From contig NZ_JADOTX010000001.1 in assembly GCF_015751765.1 (NCBI RefSeq), positions 1,736,001 to 1,800,000 of the forward strand: a stretch of DNA of 64,000 bases, given 5' to 3'. Positions 53,726 to 61,744 of this stretch are shown here, one piece after another. How positions within the stretch are numbered: position 1 is the stretch's first letter; every line of letters starts with the position of its first letter. This DNA comes from Micromonospora ureilytica (GTDB lineage Bacteria; Actinomycetota; Actinomycetes; Mycobacteriales; Micromonosporaceae). The position numbers and the translations under genes were made by a program. The notes under the pieces are model-generated. The model was not told where the DNA came from. It ran no database searches and saw only the letters and a program-made list of their open reading frames with translations.

Positions 53726-54358
53726 TCATGCCCCTTGCGGGCGGACCTGCGGTGGCGGCCCCTGGAGAGGAGTGCGGCCGGGGGCGCGCATGCCGTCGAG
53801 CAGGACCATGACGACTCGACGCCACCCGTCGGGCCCTGCGTCGACGCCGAGGCAGTGGTCGGTGTCCAGCGCCGCGCGTGAGCAGAGCAGGACGTCCTGC
53901 CAGGTTACGTCCGCGCGGAGATCACCCGCTGCGTGTGCTCGCTCAGTCAGGTGGGCGACGGCCTCTTGCAACGCGACGGTGCGCTGCGCGAGTTCGGGTG
54001 TCGGCGGCCTTTCGCAGGCCGCGGTGACCTCGGCCAGGCCGCGGCTGTCCCGGTGGGCCCCGGCCAGCTCCAGCACGAACTCCGTCATTCCGTCCCACGG
54101 ATCCGGGCGCTCCAGGCAGGCCCGTGCGGTGTCGCACAACTCGTCGTAGAGGCCGAGCACCGCGTAGTCGAGCAGCGCCTCCTTGGTCCCGAAGCGCCGG
54201 TACAACGTGCCCACCCCCACGCCGGCCGCTGTTGCGATGTCCAGAGCCGAGACGTCGAGCCCGCGGGCGGCGATTGCCTCCCTGGTCGCGATGATCAGTT
54301 GGCGTCGGTTCTGCCGGGCGTCCGCGCGGACGCCCGACGCCGGATCCAGATCAGGCAT
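53726..54358 (-). CDS. TetR-family regulator of the adjacent MFS/SDR module
   Basis: 210 residues. TetR helix-turn-helix VSALDIATAAGVGVGTLYRRF (the last part GVGTLYRRFGTKEALLDYA), then a C-terminal domain of the SbtR/TetR_C type with DPWDGMTEFVLELAG. ATG 54358 is preferred. A GCGGAC-N7-GTCCG operator lies 15-41 bp upstream, and two more copies of the same pattern precede the SDR-MFS operon at 56718. It is therefore very likely the repressor of that operon. It is also on the same strand, after the MFS gene. Confidence 0.9.
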   Translation of the reverse strand: MPDLDPASGVRADARQNRRQLIIATREAIAARGLDVSALDIATAAGVGVGTLYRRFGTKEALLDYAVLGLYDELCDTARACLERPDPWDGMTEFVLELAGAHRDSRGLAEVTAACERPPTPELAQRTVALQEAVAHLTERAHAAGDLRADVTWQDVLLCSRAALDTDHCLGVDAGPDGWRRVVMVLLDGMRAPGRTPLQGPPPQVRPQGA

Positions 54359-54372
54359 CCGGAAAGCGTAAC

Positions 54373-54399
54373 ACAAGCGGACGCAGCTCGTCCGATTGT
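54373..54399. promoter_or_regulatory. TetR operator candidate (autoregulatory)
   Basis: Arms ACAAGCGGAC (54373-54382) and GTCCGATTGT (54390-54399) are inverted repeats with 9 of 10 matching positions and a 7-bp spacer, just upstream of the TetR start. The GGAC-N7-GTCC spacing is the same as in the sites at 56778, 56818, 60059 and 60092. Confidence 0.6.
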
Positions 54400-54422
54400 T
54401 GTCCGCGACCGCCTCGATGCGC

Positions 54423-55916
54423 TCAGTGGGCGGGCGCCGGGACGCCGACCGGCGCGACGTCCTCCGACGCCGTGGCCGGCGGAGACTCCGGTGCGCCCGC
54501 GTTGACCATGATCGCGGAGACCAGTGCCGCGGCCACGACGAAGATGGTGGCCAGCCAGTACGCGGCCGCGTAGCCGTGCATCAACGCCTGATTCTGGACA
54601 TGGACGGGGGCCGCCGTACCGCCGTGGGTGACCAGGTAGGAGGCGGTGGAGCCGGTCGCGACGGTGTTGAGCAGCGCTACGCCGATCGACCCCCCGACCT
54701 GTTGCGACGAACTGATCATCGCGGAGGCGACACCGACGTCGGCGGGCGCGACGCCGTGGGTGGAGATGCTCATCGCGGGCATGAACGCGGCACCGACGCC
54801 AATTCCGACCACCGCCTCGGCGACCGCGATCTCCAAGAAGCTGCTGTCGGCGTCGAGGAGGGCGAGCAGGACGAGGCCGGCCGCGCTGACGAGGTAGCCA
54901 CCGACCATGATCGGCCGCGGAGCGATCCGGTGCGCGAGTCGGGCGCCGACCTGCGTGGCCCCGAGAGCCTGCAGCACCGCCATCGGCATGAACGCCAGGC
55001 CGGCCATGACCGGCGACCATCCCTTGACCTGCTGGAAGTAGTAGCTCAGTAGGAGGAACATCCCGAACATGCTGACAATGGCCAGACCCACCGACAGGTA
55101 GGCGGCTGCCCGGTTGCGTTCGCTCAGGACTCCCAGTGGGAGCAGCGGAGCCTTCACCCGTGACTGCACCACGACGAAGGCCGCCAGAAGCAGCACGCCG
55201 GCGACGAAGGATCCGATGGTCGTGGCCGCCGACCAGCCGTGGCTCTCCGCGGCGCTGAAACCGTAGACCAGGCCGACGAGACCGAGGCTGGCCAGCAGCA
55301 CGCCGGGGATGTCGAGCCGGGCACGGTGTCGCTCACCGTTGTCGTGCACCGTGGAGATGGCGCCCACAATCCCGATGATCGCGATCGGAACCAGAATGAA
55401 CATGGCGAAGCGCCAGTTCAGGTACTGGGTGAGCAGACCGCCGGCGATCAGACCGACGGCGCCACCGGCGATCGAGACCGCGGCGAACACGCCGAAGGCC
55501 TTCGCTCGTTCCCGCGGCTCTGTGAACAACAGGGAGATCAGCGAGAGCGCGGCCGGCGCGAGCAGGGCCGCGAAGGCCCCCTGCAACGCGCGGGCAACCA
55601 GCAGCATCTCCACGTTGGCCGCCAGGCCGCCGATCGCCGAGGCGATCGCGAAGCCTGCCAGCGCGAACAGGAAGACGCGCTTGCGCCCCAGCATGTCACC
55701 GACCCGGCCGCCGACCAGCAGGAGGCCACCGAAGGCGAGACCGTACGCGGTGACCACCCACTGGCGACTGCCATCGGTGAAGTGCAGTGCCTGCTGCGCG
55801 GAGGGGAGAGCGATGTTCATGACCGCGCCGTCGAGAACGACCATCAGTTGGGCGATCGAGATGAAGAACAGGGCTCTCCACCGCTGCGAGTTCGGGGTCT
55901 TGTGACGAGTGGGCAT
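54423..55916 (-). CDS. MFS transporter, DHA2 (drug exporter) family
   Basis: 497 residues, about 14 membrane helices. Markers: FFISIAQLMVVLDGAVMNIA at helix 1, GRVGDMLGRKR (motif A), and ARALQGAFAALLAPAALSLI. Probably a proton-coupled drug or metabolite exporter. GAAGGA lies 6 bp before the ATG. It is 37 bp after the SDR gene and in the same operon, upstream of the TetR gene, the usual layout of an inducible efflux unit. Confidence 0.93.
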   Translation of the reverse strand: MPTRHKTPNSQRWRALFFISIAQLMVVLDGAVMNIALPSAQQALHFTDGSRQWVVTAYGLAFGGLLLVGGRVGDMLGRKRVFLFALAGFAIASAIGGLAANVEMLLVARALQGAFAALLAPAALSLISLLFTEPRERAKAFGVFAAVSIAGGAVGLIAGGLLTQYLNWRFAMFILVPIAIIGIVGAISTVHDNGERHRARLDIPGVLLASLGLVGLVYGFSAAESHGWSAATTIGSFVAGVLLLAAFVVVQSRVKAPLLPLGVLSERNRAAAYLSVGLAIVSMFGMFLLLSYYFQQVKGWSPVMAGLAFMPMAVLQALGATQVGARLAHRIAPRPIMVGGYLVSAAGLVLLALLDADSSFLEIAVAEAVVGIGVGAAFMPAMSISTHGVAPADVGVASAMISSSQQVGGSIGVALLNTVATGSTASYLVTHGGTAAPVHVQNQALMHGYAAAYWLATIFVVAAALVSAIMVNAGAPESPPATASEDVAPVGVPAPAH

Positions 55917-55953
55917 CAGTGTTCCTTCAGGAGAGGTGATGGGCGCCGGGCCG

Positions 55954-56718
55954 TCAGGCGGCGGTCAGGCCGCCATCGATCGCGAGAGCGGCACCAGTGA
56001 TGAACGGCGCTTCGTCGCTCAGCAGGAAGGCCGCCAGCGCGGCGACCTCGTCGGGCCGCCCGATCCGGCCCACGGGGTGCATGGCGTTGCCCATCTGGAG
56101 GGCCTCCTCCGGGTTCGGGCCCAGGTTGCGCCGTAGCAGAGGGGTGTCGACGCCGCCGGTGACGAGCGCGTTGATCCGTACACCCGTGGTGGCCACCTCG
56201 AGTGCCGCCGACCGGGTGAGCCCGACGACGCCGTGCTTGGCGGCGCTGTAGGAGGCCAGGCCGGAGGATCCGGTGACACCACTGACGGAGGCGTTGTTCA
56301 CGATCGAGCCGCCGCCGGAGGTCTGCAGCGCGGGGATCTGGTACTTGAGCCCGAAGAAGACGCTGCTCAGGTTGAGCGCCATCTCGGCGTCCCAGGCGTC
56401 CGCGCCGATCTCGGTGATCGGGCCGAGCGCGGTGGCCGCGCCCACGTTGTTGAACACACCGTCGAGCCGGCCGTAGTGGTCGACCGCCCGCTGCACCAGC
56501 TTCGCCATCTCGGCTCCGACAGTCACATCCGTCGGGACGAAGATCGCGTCTGCGCCGGTGGAGTGCAGGGTGGCGGCGAGAGCCTCGCCGGCTTCCTCGC
56601 CACGTGCCGCCAGGACGACCTTCGCGCCTTCGGCGGCGACTCGTTCCACGAGGGCACGCCCCATGCCGGAGGTGGCACCGGTGACCAGAATGACCTTGTT
56701 TGCGAAGCGTTCGGACAT
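55954..56718 (-). CDS. SDR-family oxidoreductase
   Basis: 254 residues, classical SDR: TGATSGMG (13-20), NNVGAA, catalytic Ser in NNASVSG and YSAAKHG (Tyr-x3-Lys), C-terminal GAALAIDGGLTAA. NAD(P)-dependent alcohol/ketone interconversion; the substrate is unknown. AAGGATC precedes ATG 56718. It is the first gene of the SDR-MFS operon, with two TetR-type palindromes 60-115 bp upstream. It may modify the compound that the transporter exports. Confidence 0.92.
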   Translation of the reverse strand: MSERFANKVILVTGATSGMGRALVERVAAEGAKVVLAARGEEAGEALAATLHSTGADAIFVPTDVTVGAEMAKLVQRAVDHYGRLDGVFNNVGAATALGPITEIGADAWDAEMALNLSSVFFGLKYQIPALQTSGGGSIVNNASVSGVTGSSGLASYSAAKHGVVGLTRSAALEVATTGVRINALVTGGVDTPLLRRNLGPNPEEALQMGNAMHPVGRIGRPDEVAALAAFLLSDEAPFITGAALAIDGGLTAA

Positions 56719-56777
56719 GGTTGATCCTTCTCTGGGCGTAGAGGCTGGGGTGTCTCCGCGGTTGAACGCGGGCCGTA

Positions 56778-56832
56778 GCGGACGACCATCGTCCGCATCA
56801 GCGAAGCTAGCCCAAGGGGACGAGCGTCGTCC
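56778..56832. promoter_or_regulatory. two TetR-type operators upstream of the SDR-MFS operon
   Basis: GCGGACGA-cca-TCGTCCGC (56778-56796) is a perfect palindrome; GGACGA-gcg-TCGTCC (56818-56832) repeats its core, 38 bp further on. Both have GGAC-N7-GTCC spacing like the site before the TetR gene at 54358. The rest of the 322-bp gap 56719-57040 shows no gene. Confidence 0.6.
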
Positions 56833-57040
56833 ACTTCCGCTGGCGGTCGGCGAAGTGACCCTGACCATCCCCGAACCAGGAACAAAGTTGACCCGCCACC
56901 ACCCCTGACGTCTCGCCCGAGGGGTGCGCGCCCGGGAAAGTGACACACGTCGGTCGTAGCGTGGGCGGCATGAGGATCTGCCCTGTCGAAGCCCTTCGGT
57001 GGTGCGCGGCCGGCGTCAGCCCGTGCGACGGGCATTCGCG

Positions 57041-58198
57041 GTGATCGAGTTGAGCTGGGCTCAGGTGTCCGCCCGACGTCTTGCGCGGCACCGACTCTCC
57101 GCACCCGCGTCGGGCGCCGCACCGGACGCCGGACGCGTCGCCGACGTGGTGTCGGCGATCTGTGGCGCGCACGCCCAGATCGCGTCGGCCGCCGAGCTGT
57201 CCGTCGGGCTGCGGGTGCCGGGCGCGACCCGCGCCTTGGTGCGCCGGGCACTGTGGACCGACCGCACGCTGGTCAAGACCCGTGGGCCGCGCGGGACGGT
57301 GCACCTGCTCGCCGCGGCGGACCTGCCGATGTGGGTCGGCGCGCTGAGCGCATTGCCGGTCCCGTCCTCGGAGCGGAGCGTGGCAGTGCTGACGCCCCAG
57401 CAGACCGAGCAGGTCCTCGCGGCCATCGCCGACGCGGTCGCCGAGGCCGACCTGACCACCGCCGAGCTGACCGAGGAGGTCGTCTCCCGGACCGGCCCGT
57501 GGGCGGGCGACCTGGTCATGGAGGCGTTCCAGGACAAGTGGCCCCGGTGGGTCGCCGCGATGACCGCCGCCACCCGGAGCGGAGTGATCTGCTTCGGCCC
57601 GAATCGCGGTCGGGTCAGCACGCACACCAGCCCGACCCGGTGGCTGCCCGACTTCGTGCCGATGCCCGGTCCGGCCGCCCTGGCCGCCCTCGTCCGCGGC
57701 TACCTGTACGCGTACGGGCCGGCCACCCCGGCACAGTTCGCCCGGTGGCTGGCGGTGGCGCCGGGGTGGGCGACGTTGCTGTTCGACTCACTCGACCTGA
57801 CCGAGGTGACGGTGGGGGGCACCCGGGCCTGGGTGGCCGCCGACGACACTGAATTTCCCGACGACCGGCCGTCCGGGTTGCGGCTGCTGCCGTACTTCGA
57901 CGCGTACGCGGTCGGCTGCCACCCCCGCGAACGGCTCTTTCCCGGTGCCGCCGCCGACCGGGCGCTCGCCGGCGGCCAGGCCGGCAACTATCCGGTGCTG
58001 CTGGTGGACGGGGTGGTCGCCGGCGTGTGGCATCAACGCCGCTCCGGTCGCTCGATCCGCGTCACCGTCGAACCGCTGGGGACGCTCGGTGCCGCCCGGC
58101 AGCGGGCGTTGGGGGAGGAGGTCGAACGGGTCGGCGAGATCCTGGAGGGCAGGGCGTCGCTGACCATCGGCGCCGTCAGTGTCGGTCCGCACGCCTGA
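57041..58198 (+). CDS. winged-helix DNA-binding protein, AlkZ-like (HTH_42) family
   Basis: 385 residues, the length and pattern of the AlkZ/YcaQ-like superfamily, whose characterised members are DNA glycosylases that excise bulky alkylated bases or unhook interstrand crosslinks. Residues 44-46 are His-Ala-Gln (CGAHAQIASA), the position of the catalytic Gln-x-Gln/Asp or His-x-Gln motif. Later family landmarks include GPRGTVHLL, LLPYFDAYAVG and LLVDGVVAGVWHQ. The start is GTG 57041; TTG 57050 is also possible. No biosynthetic cluster for a genotoxin is in the window, so self-resistance is only a guess. General repair is equally likely. Confidence 0.85.
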   Translation: MIELSWAQVSARRLARHRLSAPASGAAPDAGRVADVVSAICGAHAQIASAAELSVGLRVPGATRALVRRALWTDRTLVKTRGPRGTVHLLAAADLPMWVGALSALPVPSSERSVAVLTPQQTEQVLAAIADAVAEADLTTAELTEEVVSRTGPWAGDLVMEAFQDKWPRWVAAMTAATRSGVICFGPNRGRVSTHTSPTRWLPDFVPMPGPAALAALVRGYLYAYGPATPAQFARWLAVAPGWATLLFDSLDLTEVTVGGTRAWVAADDTEFPDDRPSGLRLLPYFDAYAVGCHPRERLFPGAAADRALAGGQAGNYPVLLVDGVVAGVWHQRRSGRSIRVTVEPLGTLGAARQRALGEEVERVGEILEGRASLTIGAVSVGPHA

Positions 58199-58235
58199 GA
58201 CCACGCCGGCCGGTCGCCTGGGCCAGGATGAGGGC

Positions 58236-59000
58236 GTGCACCCCGAACCGGTCGACCACGCGCCCCGGCAGGCGTTCCCCTGGGCGATCCTGCGCCAGCG
58301 CTGGGAGGACCTCACCTTCCTGCACTGGGCCGTCGCTCCGGCACTCGTCGCGCCGTTGCTACCCGCCGGCACTCGTCCGGACACGGTGCAGGGGGTCAGC
58401 TACGTCGGCCTCATCGGCTTTCGGATGGTCGGGCTGGGCTTCGGCCGTGGCCCGGGGGTGCCCTACTTCGGCACCTTCTGGGAGACCAACGTCCGGCTCT
58501 ACTCCGTCGACGACGCCGGCCGACGAGCTGTCGTGTTCCGGTCCCTCGACGCGTCCCGCCTGGTGCCGGTGCTCGTCGCGCGGGCGACGCTGCGCCTGCC
58601 GTACCTCTGGTCGTCGATGCGGTTGGATCGCGACGGCGACCGTCGCACCTACAGTTGCCGGCGGCGTTGGCCTGGGCCGGCGGGCGCGACGAGCCGGATG
58701 GTGGTGCGGGTGGGGGAGCGGATCGTCGACCCGACCCCGCTCGAACACTTCGTCACCGCCCGTTGGGGGCTGCACACCCGGGCGTACGGGCGCACGCTGC
58801 ACCTGCCGAACTGGCATCCGAGCTGGCCGCTGCACCGGGCCGAGCTGCTGCACCTGGATGACGAGTTGGTTGCCGCAGCCGGGCTGCCGGCACCGGTCGG
58901 GCCGCCGGTCAGCGTGCTCTACTCGCCAGGTGTCGGGGTCAGGTTCGGCCCGCCGGTGGCGGCCCGGCCACGCGGTGCCGGGCCGCCGGAATCTCAGTAG
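58236..59000 (+). CDS. DUF2071 (YqjF-like) family protein
   Basis: 254 residues. DUF2071 signatures: QRWEDLTFLHWAV near the start, PYFGTFWETNVRLYSVDDAG, then FVTARWGLHTRAYGRTLHLP. The family is related to acetoacetate-decarboxylase-like folds; its function is unknown. GTG 58236 has AGGATGAGGG upstream; GTG 58179 is in frame but would overlap the previous gene. Its last 7 bp overlap the end of the convergent aldo/keto reductase gene. Confidence 0.88.
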   Translation: MHPEPVDHAPRQAFPWAILRQRWEDLTFLHWAVAPALVAPLLPAGTRPDTVQGVSYVGLIGFRMVGLGFGRGPGVPYFGTFWETNVRLYSVDDAGRRAVVFRSLDASRLVPVLVARATLRLPYLWSSMRLDRDGDRRTYSCRRRWPGPAGATSRMVVRVGERIVDPTPLEHFVTARWGLHTRAYGRTLHLPNWHPSWPLHRAELLHLDDELVAAAGLPAPVGPPVSVLYSPGVGVRFGPPVAARPRGAGPPESQ

Positions 59001-59971
59001 CGGCCACCCTCGGGTGCGGGCAGCGCGTCCAGGTCGGACAGATCCTCGGCGCTGAGCCGCACGTCGGCGGCCGCGCAGTTGTCCGCCAGGTACGTCGGGG
59101 TCTTGGTCCCGGGGATTGGGATGACCTGGTCGCCCTGGGCGACCACCCACGCGAGGGCGACCTGCGCGGGGCTGAAGCCGGCCCGGTCGGCGATCTCCCG
59201 AACCCGGGCGACGATGGCGAGGTTGGCGCAAAGCGCGTCCTGCTGGAAACGCGGCAGGCCCCGCCGGAAGTCGTCGGCGGGCAGGTCGTCGAACGAGGTG
59301 AACCGGCCGGCGAGGAAACCGCGACCCAGTGGGGAGAACGGCAGGAAGGCGATGCCCTGCTGGGCGCAGTACGGCAACACCTCGGTCAACGGGTCGCGGG
59401 TCCACAGCGACAGCTCGGACTGCACCGACGCCACCGGGTGCACCGCCTGGGCCCGCACGATCTGCGTCACCGTCACCTCGGACAGCCCGATCTGCCGGGC
59501 CTTGCCCGCCGCCACGACCTCGGCCATCGCACCCCAGGACTCCTCGATGGGCACCTCCGGGTCGACCCGGTGCAACTGGTACAGGTCGACGTGGTCGGTG
59601 CCGAGCCGGCGCAGGCTCTCGTCGATCGCCGCGCGGATGTGCTCCGGGCGGCCGTTGTTACCGATCTTCGGTGAGTTGCCGGGGCCGCCGGTGGGGGAGG
59701 TGGCGACCAGGCCGACCTTCGTCGCCAGCACGGCCCGCTCCCGGTGACCACCGGCCAGCGCCCGCCCGACAAGCTCCTCGTTGGTGTACGGCCCGTACAC
59801 GTCGGACGTGTCGACAAGCGTCGCGCCCAGATCCAGTGCCTGTCGGATGACGGAGATCGACGTGTCGTCGTCGCGAGGGCCGGTGATGTCGTAGCCGTGG
59901 CTCATGCCCATGCAACCGAGGCCGATGACGCCGACCTCGGGACCGGTGCTGCCCAGCGTGGTGGTTCGCAT
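58994..59971 (-). CDS. aldo/keto reductase
   Basis: 325 residues, NADPH-dependent AKR of the AKR13-like bacterial group. Catalytic tetrad: Asp and Tyr in VDTSDVYGPYTNEEL, Lys in VLATKVG, His in LYQLHRVDP. C-terminal cofactor pocket includes IPIPGTKTPTYL. The substrate is unknown. ATG 59971 is chosen by homology. It is divergent from the SnoaL/CMD/TetR operon; the operators in between (60059-60109) could control both directions. Confidence 0.93.
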   Translation of the reverse strand: MRTTTLGSTGPEVGVIGLGCMGMSHGYDITGPRDDDTSISVIRQALDLGATLVDTSDVYGPYTNEELVGRALAGGHRERAVLATKVGLVATSPTGGPGNSPKIGNNGRPEHIRAAIDESLRRLGTDHVDLYQLHRVDPEVPIEESWGAMAEVVAAGKARQIGLSEVTVTQIVRAQAVHPVASVQSELSLWTRDPLTEVLPYCAQQGIAFLPFSPLGRGFLAGRFTSFDDLPADDFRRGLPRFQQDALCANLAIVARVREIADRAGFSPAQVALAWVVAQGDQVIPIPGTKTPTYLADNCAAADVRLSAEDLSDLDALPAPEGGRY

Positions 59972-60058
59972 GCGCCCCACGCTACGACCGGGCTGGCCGA
60001 GTCGCACGTGCGGTGGCGGGCGCAGCTGTGCCCGGGTACGTGACGACTCTCACCGGAA

Positions 60059-60109
60059 GCGGACTCAGGAGTCCGGTACGGTGGAGGCTAAGCGGACTCG
60101 TGAGTCCGC
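60059..60109. promoter_or_regulatory. tandem TetR-type operators
   Basis: CGGACTC-ag-GAGTCCG (60060-60075) and GCGGACTC-gt-GAGTCCGC (60092-60109, perfect 18 bp) share the same arms. Their centres are 33 bp apart, about three helical turns, so two dimers would bind on one face. The three-gene operon downstream ends with a TetR gene, the likely ligand. Confidence 0.7.
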
Positions 60110-60139
60110 ATCTGCCCGAAAGTGCGTACGAGGAGCCCC

Positions 60140-60499
60140 ATGACCCAGGTACGGATCAGCGACGCCCTGCGCGCCGTCGTCTTCGAGCCGACGCGCGACC
60201 TGACCGAGGCGCTCGACGAGTTCTACGCCCCCGACTACACCCACCGCAGCGACGGCGAGACGCTCGATCGGGCCGGCTTCGTTGAGATGGTCACCCGGGT
60301 GCGCGGCCAGATCGTCAGCGGCACCGTGCGGGTCCTCGACGAGCTGCACGACGGTCTCCGCTACGCCGAACGGCACGTCTACGAGATCACCCTGGCCGAC
60401 GGGTCGACCGCCAAGCGGGAGATCGCCATCTTCGGGTCGTACGCCGAGGACGGCCGCTTCCGCCACCTCAGCGAGACGGGTTTCGACCTGTCCGCCTGA
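60140..60499 (+). CDS. SnoaL-like NTF2-fold protein
   Basis: 119 residues, one SnoaL/NTF2-like domain: LTEALDEFYAPDYTHRSDGE, then LDRAGFVEMVTRVR and four strands with RHVYEITLADGSTAKREIAIF. The conserved DYTHR and the strand pattern fit polyketide-cyclase-like isomerases, but the ligand is unknown. AGGAG 4-5 bp before the ATG. First gene of an operon with the CMD and TetR genes, under the tandem operators. Confidence 0.87.
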   Translation: MTQVRISDALRAVVFEPTRDLTEALDEFYAPDYTHRSDGETLDRAGFVEMVTRVRGQIVSGTVRVLDELHDGLRYAERHVYEITLADGSTAKREIAIFGSYAEDGRFRHLSETGFDLSA

Positions 60500-60532
60500 A
60501 CCATCTCGACGACCAGCGCTGGAGAGAGAGCC

Positions 60533-61093
60533 ATGCCCCGCCTTGCCGACCCCGACCCGAACGCCATTCCGGCCGACGTCCGCGACGTCCTGTCCGCACT
60601 GCCACCCGACCCGATGGTCAAGATGCTGACCCACTCGGTCGGCACTGTGAACCTCTTCATCCAGCTCGCGAGGGCGCAGTTCACCTCGCTGGAACTGCCC
60701 GCCCGCTCGCGGGAACTGGTCATCCTGACCGTGGCCGAGTACACCGAGTGCGAGTTCGTGGCCGCCCAGCACCGCCCGATGTCCGAGGCGGCCGGTGTCG
60801 ACCGGGCCACCCGCGAGATCATTACCAGCCGGGACATCGACAACCCGGCCCTCTCCGGTCATGACCGTACGCTCATCCGGTTCGCCGCCGAGGTGGTCCG
60901 GTCGCCACGCGTTCCCGACGACCTCTTCGACGAGGTGCGGCACATCCTCAGCGAGCGCGAGATCGTCGAGGTGCTTCAGGTGATCGGCTACTACTGGTCG
61001 TTCGGCCGGGTGGCCACGGTGCTCAACGTCGAACTCACCACCGTGTACGGCGACGAGCCGCTGCTGACCGACGAGACCGAGCGGGCAGAGTGA
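60533..61093 (+). CDS. carboxymuconolactone decarboxylase (AhpD-like) family protein
   Basis: 186 residues. CMD-fold helices with SRELVILTVAEYTECEFVAAQH (shown in pieces: SRELVILTVAEY, then TECEFVAAQH) including Glu-x-x-Cys and the proton-relay His. The single cysteine differs from the CxxC of AhpD peroxidases. Such proteins act as decarboxylases, peroxidases or unknown small-molecule enzymes. 33 bp after the SnoaL-like gene, 4 bp before the TetR gene. Confidence 0.88.
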   Translation: MPRLADPDPNAIPADVRDVLSALPPDPMVKMLTHSVGTVNLFIQLARAQFTSLELPARSRELVILTVAEYTECEFVAAQHRPMSEAAGVDRATREIITSRDIDNPALSGHDRTLIRFAAEVVRSPRVPDDLFDEVRHILSEREIVEVLQVIGYYWSFGRVATVLNVELTTVYGDEPLLTDETERAE

Positions 61094-61097
61094 CACC

Positions 61098-61664
61098 ATG
61101 ACCCCGCCGACGCCGAGCGACCCGGATGCCCCCCATCGGCGTCTGGACGCCCGTCGCAACCAGGAGCGGGTGATCGCCGCCGCCCGGGAGCTCTTCGCCG
61201 AGCAGGGTCTCCAGGTGACGGTGCCGCAGGTCGCGGAGCGGGCCGGGGTGGGTCGCGCGACCGTGTACCGCAGCTATCCCAGCAAGGAAGACCTCATCGT
61301 CGCGGTCGTGCAGCGGCAGTTTCAGGAGCTGGAGCAGCGCATCCGCGCGGCGCTCGACGGCGCCGACGCGTACCGGGAGTGGTGTTCCTTCGTGCCCGAC
61401 CTGTTCGGACGCCTCGCGCGCGACCGGGTCCTCGCCGACGCGTTCTTCGAGGGCAGGCTGGTGCCCGCCGCGCGCATCCTGGGCCTGATCGGGCAACTGG
61501 TGGCGGCGGCCCGAGCCTCCGGCAAGATCCGCCCGGACGCCGGGGAGCTGGACATCCGGGTGATCCTCTGCGGGGCGGTCCGGCAGCTCATCGTGCTCGA
61601 CGAGCGCGACCCGGCGGTGTGGCGCCGGTACGCCGACCTGGTGCTCAACGCGCTGCGCGCCTGA
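61098..61664 (+). CDS. TetR-family transcriptional regulator
   Basis: 188 residues. Helix-turn-helix VTVPQVAERAGVGRATVYRSY with SKEDLIVAVV, preceded by the usual basic first helix (RRNQERVIAAARELFAEQG). The C-terminal domain resembles the SbtR-like group, as does the TetR protein encoded at 53726, which may explain their similar operators. It probably represses its own operon and perhaps the divergent aldo/keto reductase via the sites at 60059-60109. Confidence 0.92.
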   Translation: MTPPTPSDPDAPHRRLDARRNQERVIAAARELFAEQGLQVTVPQVAERAGVGRATVYRSYPSKEDLIVAVVQRQFQELEQRIRAALDGADAYREWCSFVPDLFGRLARDRVLADAFFEGRLVPAARILGLIGQLVAAARASGKIRPDAGELDIRVILCGAVRQLIVLDERDPAVWRRYADLVLNALRA

Positions 61665-61744
61665 CCGTAAGTAAACGGTAAGGCGGTCGGAGCAGGGTGA
61701 AACACAACGCTTCACCCACCCACCGCTCCCGAAGGGACCTTCCC

